DNA from: Bacteroidales bacterium
GTDB lineage: Bacteria > Bacteroidota > Bacteroidia > Bacteroidales > JAFGUD01
Direction: 5' to 3'
DNA: 64,000 nt
NCBI GenBank assembly: GCA_016938685.1
Contig: JAFGUD010000240.1
Coordinates: 1-64,000, forward strand
Below, in pieces: positions 35,878 through 44,654 of this stretch. Numbering within the stretch: the stretch's first letter is position 1; every line of letters starts with the position of its first letter. Position numbers and translations under genes: made by a program. Under the pieces are notes generated by a model that saw only the letters and a list, made by a program, of their open reading frames with translations, ran no database searches and was not told the origin of the DNA.

Positions 35878-37341
35878 ATGAAAACAAAAAAACTAATAAT
35901 CTTTCTATTATCAATTTTTCTCTCATTTTACACTTATGCTCAAGAACCCGAAGGAGATGCAACAGACGACGATGGCCAAGATTTTGAAATAGCAGACGTA
36001 CATCACATTTCTGAAGGAATTGGCGGGAATTTCAACTTCACAAATATTGGAGATCAATATTTAATTGGTGCTAGATTTAAACCTGACCTTTCTTTTGGCA
36101 AACTCGGTTTTGGACTTGATGTTCCAATTATGGTAGACCTCACAACAGGAAAAGTCAGAGTAGATGAATTTCAAGACGGAATTGGTGCTTTACGTATTAT
36201 CAAATACGTAAGATGGGGAGTAAAAAAACGTGACGATGTTTATTTCAGAATAGGCGAACTTAGAGACGGACAACTGGGTTTTGGAGCATTAATATCCGAT
36301 TATAATAACTCAATTAGTTTTGAAAAAAGAAAACTTGGTTTTGAATTTGACTTTGTTTTTAAGAAAAAATTTGGAATAGAATTACTGTACAGCGATATAA
36401 ATTTCAACTCTTTCACAATGTTAGGAATTCGTCCTTATTACAAACCATTTGGAGCGACTGAAATTCCTATCATTAGAACATTTGAACTTGGTTTGGGATA
36501 TGTTACCGACCATGACCAAACTGTTCTTACTCAAAATGATATTGATTTTTATAGAAAAAACTACTTTCTGGACAAAGGAATTAACAGTTTCTCTGCTGAT
36601 TTAGGACTTTATTTATTAAATTTCAAATGGTTAAGATGGAGCGTTTATGGACAAGGCGGATACACACCTAAAATAAAATCAGACACATTACAATCTTATA
36701 TTGCTGCATTTCCAAACGATGAACATTTGCAGAATTATTCAGCCGGAATGGGTTGGGCATTTGGTAGTGATTTCAAATTCAATTTCTTAGGTAATTTACT
36801 TAAAATAAATTATAGGGCAGAACGATTTTGGAATTCTGATTATTATGTTTCAAGGTTCTATAATTTCACTTATGAATTGAACAAAGACAACAGAATATTG
36901 CAACAAGTCTATTCACAAAAAACAGATGGAATGTACATGAAACTTGGGATTTCTATTTTAGATAAAATCATTTTACATACAAATATTATTTTTGAAGATG
37001 AATTTAATTCAGCACACCCGGCAGAATTATATTTTGGATTAGACCTATCAAATTTATTCAAAAAAGTAACATTTTACACATCTATGAATCAAGGACATAT
37101 AACAAATCTGTCTGATATTTACAAATTTTCTGACGAAACAATGTTTGAAACATTATTAGCCTGGACTTTTTATACTGTTCCTGTTATCAATCTTCAATTT
37201 ACAGCCGGTGTAGACTTTAAATGGACTTATGCATTTTTATCAGATCAAAATTTTGAAGCAACACACTATGTTTCTCCTTTTTTCTCAATAAATCTCCCAC
37301 TAAACAAAGAAGAAAAACAACCAGAAGAAAACGAATTATAA
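35878..37341 (+). CDS. Outer-membrane beta-barrel protein, unknown
   Basis: The 487-residue protein has a signal peptide (residues 1-21, ending TYAQ), an acidic mature start (EPEGDATDDDGQDFE), and then almost continuous alternating strands typical of an outer-membrane barrel, such as GNFNFTNIGDQYLIGARF and the YFGLDLSNLFKKVTFYTSM region. It is thought to be a porin- or OMP-like protein with about 18-20 strands, but no family is recognised. It has no T9SS domain, no TonB box and no CarboxypepD-like domain. A strong terminator follows. Confidence 0.75.
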   Translation: MKTKKLIIFLLSIFLSFYTYAQEPEGDATDDDGQDFEIADVHHISEGIGGNFNFTNIGDQYLIGARFKPDLSFGKLGFGLDVPIMVDLTTGKVRVDEFQDGIGALRIIKYVRWGVKKRDDVYFRIGELRDGQLGFGALISDYNNSISFEKRKLGFEFDFVFKKKFGIELLYSDINFNSFTMLGIRPYYKPFGATEIPIIRTFELGLGYVTDHDQTVLTQNDIDFYRKNYFLDKGINSFSADLGLYLLNFKWLRWSVYGQGGYTPKIKSDTLQSYIAAFPNDEHLQNYSAGMGWAFGSDFKFNFLGNLLKINYRAERFWNSDYYVSRFYNFTYELNKDNRILQQVYSQKTDGMYMKLGISILDKIILHTNIIFEDEFNSAHPAELYFGLDLSNLFKKVTFYTSMNQGHITNLSDIYKFSDETMFETLLAWTFYTVPVINLQFTAGVDFKWTYAFLSDQNFEATHYVSPFFSINLPLNKEEKQPEENEL

Positions 37342-37349
37342 AAAAAAGT

Positions 37350-37380
37350 AACCCCGAAAAATTTCGGGGTTGTTTTTTTT
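37350..37380 (+). terminator. Terminator after the outer-membrane protein gene
   Basis: Arms AACCCCGAAA (37350-37359) and TTTCGGGGTT (37362-37371) are GC-rich for this genome. A run of eight T with one G in front follows. Confidence 0.85.
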
Positions 37381-37408
37381 AGGGTTTTATTTAATTTCGC
37401 AAAAAAAA

Positions 37409-38134
37409 ATGACTAAATTAAGCGTAAACATAAACAAGATTGCAACACTTAGAAACGCCAGAGGAGGCGATATTCCTAACGTTGTAGAAGCTGCTATAAA
37501 TGCAGAAAGATTTGGGGCACAAGGAATTACAGTTCACCCAAGACCAGACGAAAGGCATATTAGATATTCTGACGTTTATGATTTAAAAAAAATAGTATCA
37601 ACAGAATTCAACATCGAAGGTTATCCAAATGAAGAATTCATTAAACTAGTTCTTGAAGTTAAGCCACATCAAGTAACTTTGGTTCCTGACCCTCCCGATG
37701 CTCTAACTTCAAATGCTGGTTGGGATACAATCAAAAATCATGACTTTTTAAAACAAGTTATCAAGAAATTTCACACAAGCGGAATAAGAACTTCGATATT
37801 TATTGAAACAAATATTGAAAACATTAAATATGCAAAAGAGACAGGAACAGACAGAGTTGAATTATACACAGAACCTTATGCAACAGATTATCCCGAAAAC
37901 AAAGACAAAGCAATCGACTCATTTGTTAAGGCTGCAAATTATGCAAACCAAATAGGGCTTGGAATTAATGCCGGACACGACCTAAGTCTTGAAAACCTGG
38001 AATTTTTTATAAAAAAAATACCATTTTTGAAAGAAGTATCAATTGGTCATGCATTAATATCTGATTCTCTTTATTTTGGTTTTGAGAATACTATACAAAT
38101 GTACTTAAAGAAAATTCATAATGGTTTAAATTAA
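37409..38134 (+). CDS. pdxJ: Pyridoxine 5'-phosphate synthase
   Basis: From ATG 37409 this encodes 241 residues. The start fits the PdxJ N terminus ([19 protein letters not shown]); an in-frame ATG 13 codons upstream lies inside the preceding terminator. Motifs include [59 protein letters not shown] and [13 protein letters not shown], covering the catalytic Glu and His residues. The enzyme condenses 1-deoxyxylulose 5-phosphate with 3-amino-2-oxopropyl phosphate to make vitamin B6; dxs, 9 kb away, supplies the first substrate. The YigZ-family gene starts 1 nt after its stop. Confidence 0.95.
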   Translation: MTKLSVNINKIATLRNARGGDIPNVVEAAINAERFGAQGITVHPRPDERHIRYSDVYDLKKIVSTEFNIEGYPNEEFIKLVLEVKPHQVTLVPDPPDALTSNAGWDTIKNHDFLKQVIKKFHTSGIRTSIFIETNIENIKYAKETGTDRVELYTEPYATDYPENKDKAIDSFVKAANYANQIGLGINAGHDLSLENLEFFIKKIPFLKEVSIGHALISDSLYFGFENTIQMYLKKIHNGLN

Positions 38135-38135
38135 A

Positions 38136-38726
38136 ATGGATGATATATACAAAACAATATCAGCACCATCTGAAGGTTTTTTCAAAGACAGATTGAGTAA
38201 ATTTTATGCCTTTGCTTACCCTGTGAATAATGAAGAGCAGATAAGAGAAATACAAAAAGAATTGCGGAAGAAGTTTCACGACGCCAGACATCATGTTTAC
38301 GCTTTTATTTTAGGAAAAGAAAAAGAAAACTTCAGGTACAGTGATGACGGAGAACCGGCAAATTCATCAGGACCACCAGTTCTAAATGCAATCAAATCAT
38401 TTGATTTAACAGATATTTTGGTAGTTGTAATAAGATATTTCGGCGGAAAAAAATTAGGAGTTCCAGGATTGATAAATGCTTACAGAACAGCAGCTGAAGA
38501 AGCTTTAACTAACGCAAAAATTTTAGAACAACAATCAGAAACAACGTTAACATTAAATTTTGAGTATTCTCAAATAAATCGAGTAATGTATATTTTAAAG
38601 AAAGAAGAAATAAATATTATTTCTCAAAATTTTTCACAAAGCTGCGAAATAAAGTGTTCAGTTAGAGATAGTAAGTTTGAAGAAATTAAAAAATTTCTTG
38701 ATAACATTGGGGTAGAAGTAAAATAA
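38136..38726 (+). CDS. YigZ/IMPACT family protein
   Basis: The 196-residue protein has the UPF0029 core KKFHDARHHVYAFIL, RYSDDGEPANSSGPPVLNAI and VVVIRYFGGKKLGVPGLINAYRTAAEEAL, and a C-terminal ferredoxin-fold domain. Its role in bacteria is poorly defined; eukaryotic IMPACT regulates Gcn2. It is cotranscribed with pdxJ (1-nt gap). Confidence 0.93.
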   Translation: MDDIYKTISAPSEGFFKDRLSKFYAFAYPVNNEEQIREIQKELRKKFHDARHHVYAFILGKEKENFRYSDDGEPANSSGPPVLNAIKSFDLTDILVVVIRYFGGKKLGVPGLINAYRTAAEEALTNAKILEQQSETTLTLNFEYSQINRVMYILKKEEINIISQNFSQSCEIKCSVRDSKFEEIKKFLDNIGVEVK

Positions 38727-38750
38727 AAAAAGGCTTTATAAGCCTTTTTT
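38726..38750. terminator. Bidirectional terminator after the YigZ gene
   Basis: Arms AAAAAAGGCTT (38726-38736) and AAGCCTTTTTT (38740-38750) flank a 3-nt loop; it serves the two converging genes. Confidence 0.8.
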
Positions 38751-39636
38751 ATTTAGACAAAATATCTATAATTTTTTCAACAGCAGAAGGCTGAAAAACA
38801 GCATCGTAAGCAATAATATCAACTAGTTTTTGTTCAAATATTTTTTCAGAATTCTCGATACAAATAATCTCATCATATTCTTTTAAATCGTCCATAAAAA
38901 CAAATAATTTATATTGAGAATTTTCCTTTAAGTCAGAATAAACATCAATATCAAAAGTTGAAGTACCAACAGCAATTAAATTAATATTCTCGTAAGGCTT
39001 AACTTTTTCAATATCAGTTAACCAAGACATCAAATCAGGATTTTCAATTGAAAGAATAACCTCCATCGATTTATCTCTCTTAGCTAAAATAGAGTTTAAA
39101 GAATCAAAAGCAGCTATAATACTTTGTTCATTTTGCATTTTATGAAAAATAATCAAATCTACTCTTCCTGCTAAAAGAGCTTTAATCTGCTCAGAATAAA
39201 TACTCTGAACAAAATCCAAATCCAAATCATTTGGCAAACTGGATACGCAACCGGCAGCATATCGAGGTTTATTTCTGGTAATTGAAGAATATTTAGAAAC
39301 TTTATCTCTGGCTATTTTAGCACTTGCAAGGTTTAATTCATAAGTAATATCTTCTAATCCAAATTCTTTTAAGTGAAAACGATTAGCTTTTGAAGTATTT
39401 GTAACAATAATATCAGCTCCGGATTTTAGAAATCTTTCATCAATTTCGCTAATTACCTGGGGCTTAGTTAACGACAGAATATCATCAAACCCAAGTAAAG
39501 TATGATCTAATTTTGCAAATCTTTCTCCTTTGTAATCTCTCTCTTTTAGAGAATATTTCTTAATAATTTGTTCTTTGCTGCCAATCATTACTAAAACAGA
39601 TGACTCTAATGTTTCTGTTATATTTTTCTTCATCAC
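38749..39636 (-). CDS. MetH N-terminal-like (homocysteine methyltransferase fold) protein lacking zinc ligands
   Basis: The 295-residue protein follows the N-terminal (homocysteine-binding) module of methionine synthase: YKGERFAKLDHTLLGFDDIL, LTKPQVISEIDERFLKSGAD, IIVTNTSKANRFHLKEFGLE, ITYELNLASAKIARDK, YAAGCVSSLPND and EQIKALLAGRVDLIIFHKM. However, the first Gly-rich motif (DGAMGT type) reads VMIGSKEQ. The Cys in the GxNC position is missing (IAVGTSTF), and the GGCCGT motif that carries two zinc Cys is replaced by AYDAVFQPS. All three zinc ligands therefore appear lost. I infer a stable fold without homocysteine methyltransferase activity. Length matches the single domain and the frame is open, so it is not an obvious pseudogene. 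Confidence 0.75.
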   Translation of the reverse strand: MMKKNITETLESSVLVMIGSKEQIIKKYSLKERDYKGERFAKLDHTLLGFDDILSLTKPQVISEIDERFLKSGADIIVTNTSKANRFHLKEFGLEDITYELNLASAKIARDKVSKYSSITRNKPRYAAGCVSSLPNDLDLDFVQSIYSEQIKALLAGRVDLIIFHKMQNEQSIIAAFDSLNSILAKRDKSMEVILSIENPDLMSWLTDIEKVKPYENINLIAVGTSTFDIDVYSDLKENSQYKLFVFMDDLKEYDEIICIENSEKIFEQKLVDIIAYDAVFQPSAVEKIIDILSK

Positions 39637-39689
39637 TTATATTTTGAAATGTAAAACAATCTTTTCATTAAGTACAAAAATTTTGCCAT

Positions 39690-39717
39690 AAAAAATAAAA
39701 ACCCTCTAAAAAGAGGG
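39690..39717 (-). terminator. Terminator of asnS
   Basis: On the minus strand CCCTCT (39712-39717) and AGAGGG (39702-39707) form a short GC stem, followed by a T-rich tail (complement of 39685-39701). It lies 8 nt after the asnS stop. Confidence 0.7.
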
Positions 39718-39724
39718 CTTAATA

Positions 39725-41248
39725 TTATGGATTCAATCTGCCATACATTCTTGGGAATGGAATTGTTTCACGAATATGTTTTGTGTTTGTTATCCAACCA
39801 ACAAACCTTTCCAAACCAAGTCCAAAACCTGAATGAGGAACAGAACCATATTTTCGCAGGTCTAAATACCAATCAAATACTTCTTCCGGTAAATTATGTC
39901 CATGAATTCTATCCAATAAAACTTCCAAATCAGTTTCTCTTTCGCTACCTCCTACTATTTCACCAAAACCTTCGGGAGCAAGCACATCAACACCTTTTAC
40001 TAAGTTATCATTATCTTCAGCTCTTTTCATGTAGAAAGCTTTAATATCTTTAGGCCAGTTATAAACCATAATAGGCAACGAAAACATTCGTGTTAAAACA
40101 GTTTCATCTGCTCCACCAAAATCATTTCCATATTTAAAATTTTTGGCACTGTTAAGATATTCAGGAATATGAGATAATTTTTCTTCCAAGTCTTTTAACT
40201 CATTTTTAAAAGTGTCTATTTTATTCTGAACAAAGTTTTTCTTTCCTTGTTTAATATTTGGATCTTCGAGTATTTCTTCTCTTTCGGCAATTTCTTTTTT
40301 AACAATAACAATTTTCTCTTCAAGTTCTTTTTTATCTTTATTCAACAAATCAATTGAAGTAATACCGTTAACTTCTTTTCTTCCATTAAGAATTTCTACA
40401 GCTTCATCATAAGAAATTCTAGGGAATTTTTCAGAAACAACTTTTCCTAAAATATCAAAATCTCTGTCAAGCACTTCCAGTTCAAGTTTGCATCTTTCGG
40501 TAACTTCTTTAACAACAGATTTTATAAATTCTTCGATTAAATCCATATTCATTTCGTTATCGAAAAAAGCCATTTCAGGTTCAATCATCCAAAACTCAGA
40601 TAAATGACGACGAGTTTTAGATTTTTCGGCTCTAAAAGTAGGTCCAAAAGTATAAATTCTGCCCATTGCCATAGCCATTGCTTCGCCATATAATTGACCA
40701 GATTGAGTTAAATATGCAGGACGATCGTAAAAATCAGTTTCAAACAAAGTAGTTGTTCCTTCAACAGCATTTCCGGTAAAAATAGGAGCATCCATCTGCA
40801 TAAAACCTTGTTTTTGGAAAAAATTATGGATTCCGTAAATAATGCTATTTCTAACACGCATTATTGCCCATTGTTTTTTGGAACGCAACCATAAATGACG
40901 ATTATTCATTAGAAATTCAACACCATGAGCTTTATTTGTAATTGGAAAATTATTATCATTTAGATGGATTAAATTCAAATTAGTAACATGTAGTTCGCTA
41001 CCGCCAATTTGACGATCATCTTTTACTACTTTACCTGTTAACTCAACTGAACTTTCCTGAGTCAACTTACGAGCTGTTTCATACATTTCAGCCCCAATTT
41101 TTTCCTCATCAACAATACATTGCACAAAACCGGTACCATCTCTAAGTATAAGAAATTCAATACCTTTACTGCTTCGTTTGTTGATTACCCATCCCTTAAG
41201 AGTAACATCTTTTCCGTGATGAGATTTTAAATCAGAAATGTAAACCAT
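39725..41248 (-). CDS. asnS: Asparaginyl-tRNA synthetase, atypical type with insertion
   Basis: The 507-residue class II synthetase has an OB-fold anticodon domain (LKGWVINKRSSKGIEFLILRD) and motif 2/3 regions FGPTFRAEKSKTRRHLSEFW and GFGLGLERFVGWI. The ending HIRETIPFPRMYGRLNP resembles the Bacillus/Thermus-like AsnS subclass more than the 466-residue enterobacterial type, whose end reads PRTPRNASF. An extra charged, coiled-coil-like segment (about residues 295-360, KDKKELEEKIVIVKKE and onward) makes it about 70 residues longer than usual. It charges tRNA-Asn. The aspartate-specific sister family is less likely, because FGEIVGGSERE is an AsnS-type stretch. Confidence 0.92.
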   Translation of the reverse strand: MVYISDLKSHHGKDVTLKGWVINKRSSKGIEFLILRDGTGFVQCIVDEEKIGAEMYETARKLTQESSVELTGKVVKDDRQIGGSELHVTNLNLIHLNDNNFPITNKAHGVEFLMNNRHLWLRSKKQWAIMRVRNSIIYGIHNFFQKQGFMQMDAPIFTGNAVEGTTTLFETDFYDRPAYLTQSGQLYGEAMAMAMGRIYTFGPTFRAEKSKTRRHLSEFWMIEPEMAFFDNEMNMDLIEEFIKSVVKEVTERCKLELEVLDRDFDILGKVVSEKFPRISYDEAVEILNGRKEVNGITSIDLLNKDKKELEEKIVIVKKEIAEREEILEDPNIKQGKKNFVQNKIDTFKNELKDLEEKLSHIPEYLNSAKNFKYGNDFGGADETVLTRMFSLPIMVYNWPKDIKAFYMKRAEDNDNLVKGVDVLAPEGFGEIVGGSERETDLEVLLDRIHGHNLPEEVFDWYLDLRKYGSVPHSGFGLGLERFVGWITNTKHIRETIPFPRMYGRLNP

Positions 41249-41293
41249 CGCTTAAAAATTTAATGATTAAATAATAATTATCCAAATGTTTGG

Positions 41294-41301
41294 CAAATGT
41301 A
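41294..41301 (-). promoter_or_regulatory. -7 promoter box of asnS
   Basis: The minus strand reads TACATTTG followed by C, 45 nt before ATG 41248. It matches TAnnTTTG; the -33 box is not recognisable. Confidence 0.4.
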
Positions 41302-41343
41302 TAACAATTTGAGTAATTTTACTAAAACAATAACTTCAAAATA

Positions 41344-43566
41344 ATGCTAAAATTTTTTCTATCAATCATTTTACTAGTTACATGCTTTTGTGAAATATCA
41401 GCTCAATATTTCCAAAACTATGAAAAAGTTTATAGAAATTTTTCAGACAGTATAAGCTGGCAAAAAATTTATTTACACACAGACAAAAACAATTATTCCT
41501 CAAATGAAACAATTTGGCACAAAGCCTATTTATTTGATTCAAAGAATAATTACCTTGACTCAACAAAACAAATAATTTATATAGAACTTATAAGTCCCGA
41601 AGAAAAAATAGTTTACGCAAAACAATACCTTTGTGGAAATGGAACAACATACGGGAAAATATTTATCCCCGATTCTCTTTTATCAGGCAAATACCAACTA
41701 AGAGCTTTCACTGAAAACATGAAAAATTTCTCGTCTTTATTCTACTTCTGCAAAACAATTTCAATAGAAACAAAAAACAAACTATACAAAAATGAATACC
41801 GAATAAAAGACAAATCGCAAAAGAAAAAACAAAATCAAATTTTTTGCGACATGAGTTATTCTTCTCAAAATTTAGTAGCTGGTATCGACAACAAAATTAT
41901 TTTTAATTGTTTTGATTATATGGGAAATCAGCTAGATTGTAACGCAAGAATAATTTCAAATAAAAGGAAACATTTATATGAGTTATACCCTATAAACGAC
42001 AATTTTGTAGAACTTAAACCTATTGAAAATGAAAAGCTCAAAATAGTATTTACTTCAAATAATTATAAAAAAAGAAGAATAAAATTAAATAAAGCCGAAA
42101 ATTCAGGAATCTCAATTAACACAAATCAACAAAAAGAATCCTTGACAATAAATTTCATTTCAAACTACCCAAAAACAAAAGACACTCTCAGCAGGACTTA
42201 TTATATTATTGTTGAAAAAAACGGAAAAATATATTCCAAAAAAGAAGCAGAAGTTTTTGAAAAAGAACAACTTTCAATAGATAACAAAGAACTTCCAAAA
42301 GGAATTAGTCGATTAGTCATTTTCAATAAAAATTATGAAAAGATTTTCGAACAACAAATCTATATTGAGCCTAAAAAACCAGATTTCATTGTAGAAACAA
42401 GTAGAATAAATGACACCCTGAACGTTCACATAAAAATTACAAAATCAAATTTTGCTAACATTTCCATTTCTCTAACTAAAGACACTTCAAAGAACACAAA
42501 CATTTTTGATTATTACTATTTCTTTTCAGGCATCATATCAACGTCATTAAATAGATTTATAAACACAAACACAGAACAGAAACAAAATTTAATAATAACA
42601 GAAACAAAGTTTAAGTACTCTGCTGATTATGAAGACCTTTTAAACACGAACTATAAAAAACACAAAGAAAAAACTGGAGTAACAATTTCAGGAAGAGTAA
42701 GCAATATATTAGAAAAGGTTCCTGCAAAAAATGCAAGTTTAAGCCTTACAATATTAAATTCATACAATGATGTTTTTTACACCACAACAGATGAAAACGG
42801 TTTTTTTAAATTTGAAAACCTTATTTATCCTGACAGTATAGAGTTTTTAATTGAGGCTCAAACACAACAGGGGAAAAAACATGTTGTTATTTTTCTTGAT
42901 AATTATGACACATCTGACATCTATTTTAATGAAAATCAAAATGAAATAAAAAAATTTAAACTTAAAAAAAGTCAAGAAAAAAAAGTCAAGAAAAGAACTA
43001 CAATACATTCAAACGCAGACCAAATAATTTATTTTGATGAAATCAACACTGCTTCGACATCTAATCCACTAGAAGTACTGCAAGGAAGAGTACCCGGTTA
43101 TGACACGCAGGGAGAAAGTTCTTTATTGAGGGGATTTACGTCGATAACACAATCAAATGAACCTCTGTATCTTATTGATGATATTCCGACAAATGCTTCT
43201 GCTGTTTCAAATTTGAACATAGATGACATCGACAGAATAGAAATTATCAAAAATGCGAGTTATTCAGCAATATATGGTCAAAGAGGCTCCAATGGAATAA
43301 TTGCAGTATATACAAAACAGGGATACAACATAATTTGGGGTAAAATATATTCCAAAACAGCAGGTATTTCACAAAAAATATTTTTTGAAAAAGACACTAC
43401 AAAATCGCTGAATAAAACAGTATTTTGGAATCCAGAGATTAAAATTAACACCAAAGACACAATTATTAAAATACCACTTAATAAAATTGACAGTAATTTC
43501 GTTTTAAACATTCAAGGTGTTGATAACTACGGTTTCCCCTTATTTTCAACCAATTATATTAAATAA
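41344..43566 (+). CDS. Exported MG2-like / TonB-plug protein without barrel
   Basis: The 740-residue protein has a signal peptide (residues 1-20). An MG2/alpha-2-macroglobulin-like N-terminal domain follows (KIYLHTDKNNYSSNETIWHKAY, then LLSGKYQLRAFTENM), and further beta domains lead to a carboxypeptidase-regulatory-like domain (GVTISGRVSN with FYTTTDENGFFKFENL). The TonB-receptor plug is then clear: NPLEVLQGRVPGYD, then EPLYLIDDIPTN and IDRIEIIKNASYSAIYGQRG. After the plug only about 80 residues remain, far too few for a 22-strand barrel. It is therefore probably a periplasmic or surface accessory protein rather than a transporter; similar barrel-less proteins are known in Bacteroidota. Confidence 0.82.
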   Translation: MLKFFLSIILLVTCFCEISAQYFQNYEKVYRNFSDSISWQKIYLHTDKNNYSSNETIWHKAYLFDSKNNYLDSTKQIIYIELISPEEKIVYAKQYLCGNGTTYGKIFIPDSLLSGKYQLRAFTENMKNFSSLFYFCKTISIETKNKLYKNEYRIKDKSQKKKQNQIFCDMSYSSQNLVAGIDNKIIFNCFDYMGNQLDCNARIISNKRKHLYELYPINDNFVELKPIENEKLKIVFTSNNYKKRRIKLNKAENSGISINTNQQKESLTINFISNYPKTKDTLSRTYYIIVEKNGKIYSKKEAEVFEKEQLSIDNKELPKGISRLVIFNKNYEKIFEQQIYIEPKKPDFIVETSRINDTLNVHIKITKSNFANISISLTKDTSKNTNIFDYYYFFSGIISTSLNRFINTNTEQKQNLIITETKFKYSADYEDLLNTNYKKHKEKTGVTISGRVSNILEKVPAKNASLSLTILNSYNDVFYTTTDENGFFKFENLIYPDSIEFLIEAQTQQGKKHVVIFLDNYDTSDIYFNENQNEIKKFKLKKSQEKKVKKRTTIHSNADQIIYFDEINTASTSNPLEVLQGRVPGYDTQGESSLLRGFTSITQSNEPLYLIDDIPTNASAVSNLNIDDIDRIEIIKNASYSAIYGQRGSNGIIAVYTKQGYNIIWGKIYSKTAGISQKIFFEKDTTKSLNKTVFWNPEIKINTKDTIIKIPLNKIDSNFVLNIQGVDNYGFPLFSTNYIK

Positions 43567-43570
43567 AAAA

Positions 43571-43601
43571 TTTGAAAAAATCTCACAATTATTTATTTTT
43601 G
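43571..43601 (+). promoter_or_regulatory. Promoter of the LRR gene (TTTG, N19, TATTTTTG)
   Basis: TTTG at 43571-43574 and TATTTTTG at 43594-43601 are separated by exactly 19 nt, the Bacteroidota consensus. The predicted start near 43606 gives a leader of about 25 nt to ATG 43631. Confidence 0.75.
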
Positions 43602-43630
43602 CTAAAATTTCATAATTAGAAAATAATAAA

Positions 43631-44644
43631 ATGAAAAAACTTTCCATATTTATCGTTTTGCTGTCAATATTGAGCACATCGCTTTTTAGTCAGAAAAACA
43701 CATTCTACTCGCTTTCAGATGCAATAGCTCATCCTGCTGATGTTATAATTTTGGATTTAGAAGACGAAAACTTGTCTGCATTTCCTGATGCTATTTTAGA
43801 ATTTAAAAATTTAAAAACACTAAATCTAAAAAACAACAACATTACCACTATTCCTGGCAATATTAACAAATTACAAAACTTAGAAGTCCTTCTTTTAGAC
43901 TATAATCAAATTTCAGCTTTGCCAGAAAGCATCGGCGAATTACCTAAATTACAAGCATTAACACTTTCAAATAATAAAATAAAAACCATCCCGGCAAGTA
44001 TCTCAAAATTAACAAATTTGATATATTTATCTTTAGCAAATAATCAAATTACAACTTTCCCTGAACATATTTGCACACTTACAAAATTAGAACAACTGGA
44101 TTTAAGTTATAACAATATTTCAACTCTACCTACGGAATGCACCAATATTCCTACTTTAAGCTCATTTTATCTATCGAACAATAAATTCACAACATTTCCA
44201 ACAGTTTTGACGCAAATAACTTCTTTAAATTTTCTTATTTTAGACGATAACGAAATTCAAAACATACCACCGGAAATAACAAAAATGAAATCGTTAAGAA
44301 ATTTTCATATTGCCAACAATAAACTAACTTATTTACCAGTTGAAATTGGACAAATGGAAAACCTTGAATATCTGTATTTGAATTACAACAAAATAGCCAA
44401 AATCCCCACAGAAATAGGAAGCCTCAATAAACTTAAATTCATAGACTTATCTAACAATCTTATTGTTAACATTCCGGCAAGTTTAGCTTTACTTGCAGAG
44501 TGTGAAGAAATAAATCTTTGTTCTAATAAGATTTATGAACTTCCAAAAGAATTTGCAAACTCACCAAAACTGAGAAAAATAGGAATAACAAACAACACAA
44601 TGGTTCAGATTCCAAGTTCATTGAGCAAGTACATTATTTACTAA
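43631..44644 (+). CDS. Exported leucine-rich-repeat protein
   Basis: The 337-residue protein has a signal peptide (residues 1-20) and then about eleven tandem leucine-rich repeats of 23 residues, such as LKTLNLKNNNITTIPGNINK and LQALTLSNNKIKTIPASISK. Each fits the LxxLxLxxNxIxxIP pattern, and the solenoid runs almost to the C terminus. No T9SS sorting domain, lipobox or membrane anchor is present, so it probably stays in the periplasm. Such solenoids bind proteins or glycans; the ligand is unknown. It has a strong consensus promoter, and ruvC begins 10 nt after its stop. Confidence 0.9.
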   Translation: MKKLSIFIVLLSILSTSLFSQKNTFYSLSDAIAHPADVIILDLEDENLSAFPDAILEFKNLKTLNLKNNNITTIPGNINKLQNLEVLLLDYNQISALPESIGELPKLQALTLSNNKIKTIPASISKLTNLIYLSLANNQITTFPEHICTLTKLEQLDLSYNNISTLPTECTNIPTLSSFYLSNNKFTTFPTVLTQITSLNFLILDDNEIQNIPPEITKMKSLRNFHIANNKLTYLPVEIGQMENLEYLYLNYNKIAKIPTEIGSLNKLKFIDLSNNLIVNIPASLALLAECEEINLCSNKIYELPKEFANSPKLRKIGITNNTMVQIPSSLSKYIIY

Positions 44645-44654
44645 AAAACAAAAA

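Noticed and set aside
39727-40044. Plus-strand 105-codon frame inside asnS
   Set aside because: It is antisense to a clear synthetase gene and shows no coding signals.
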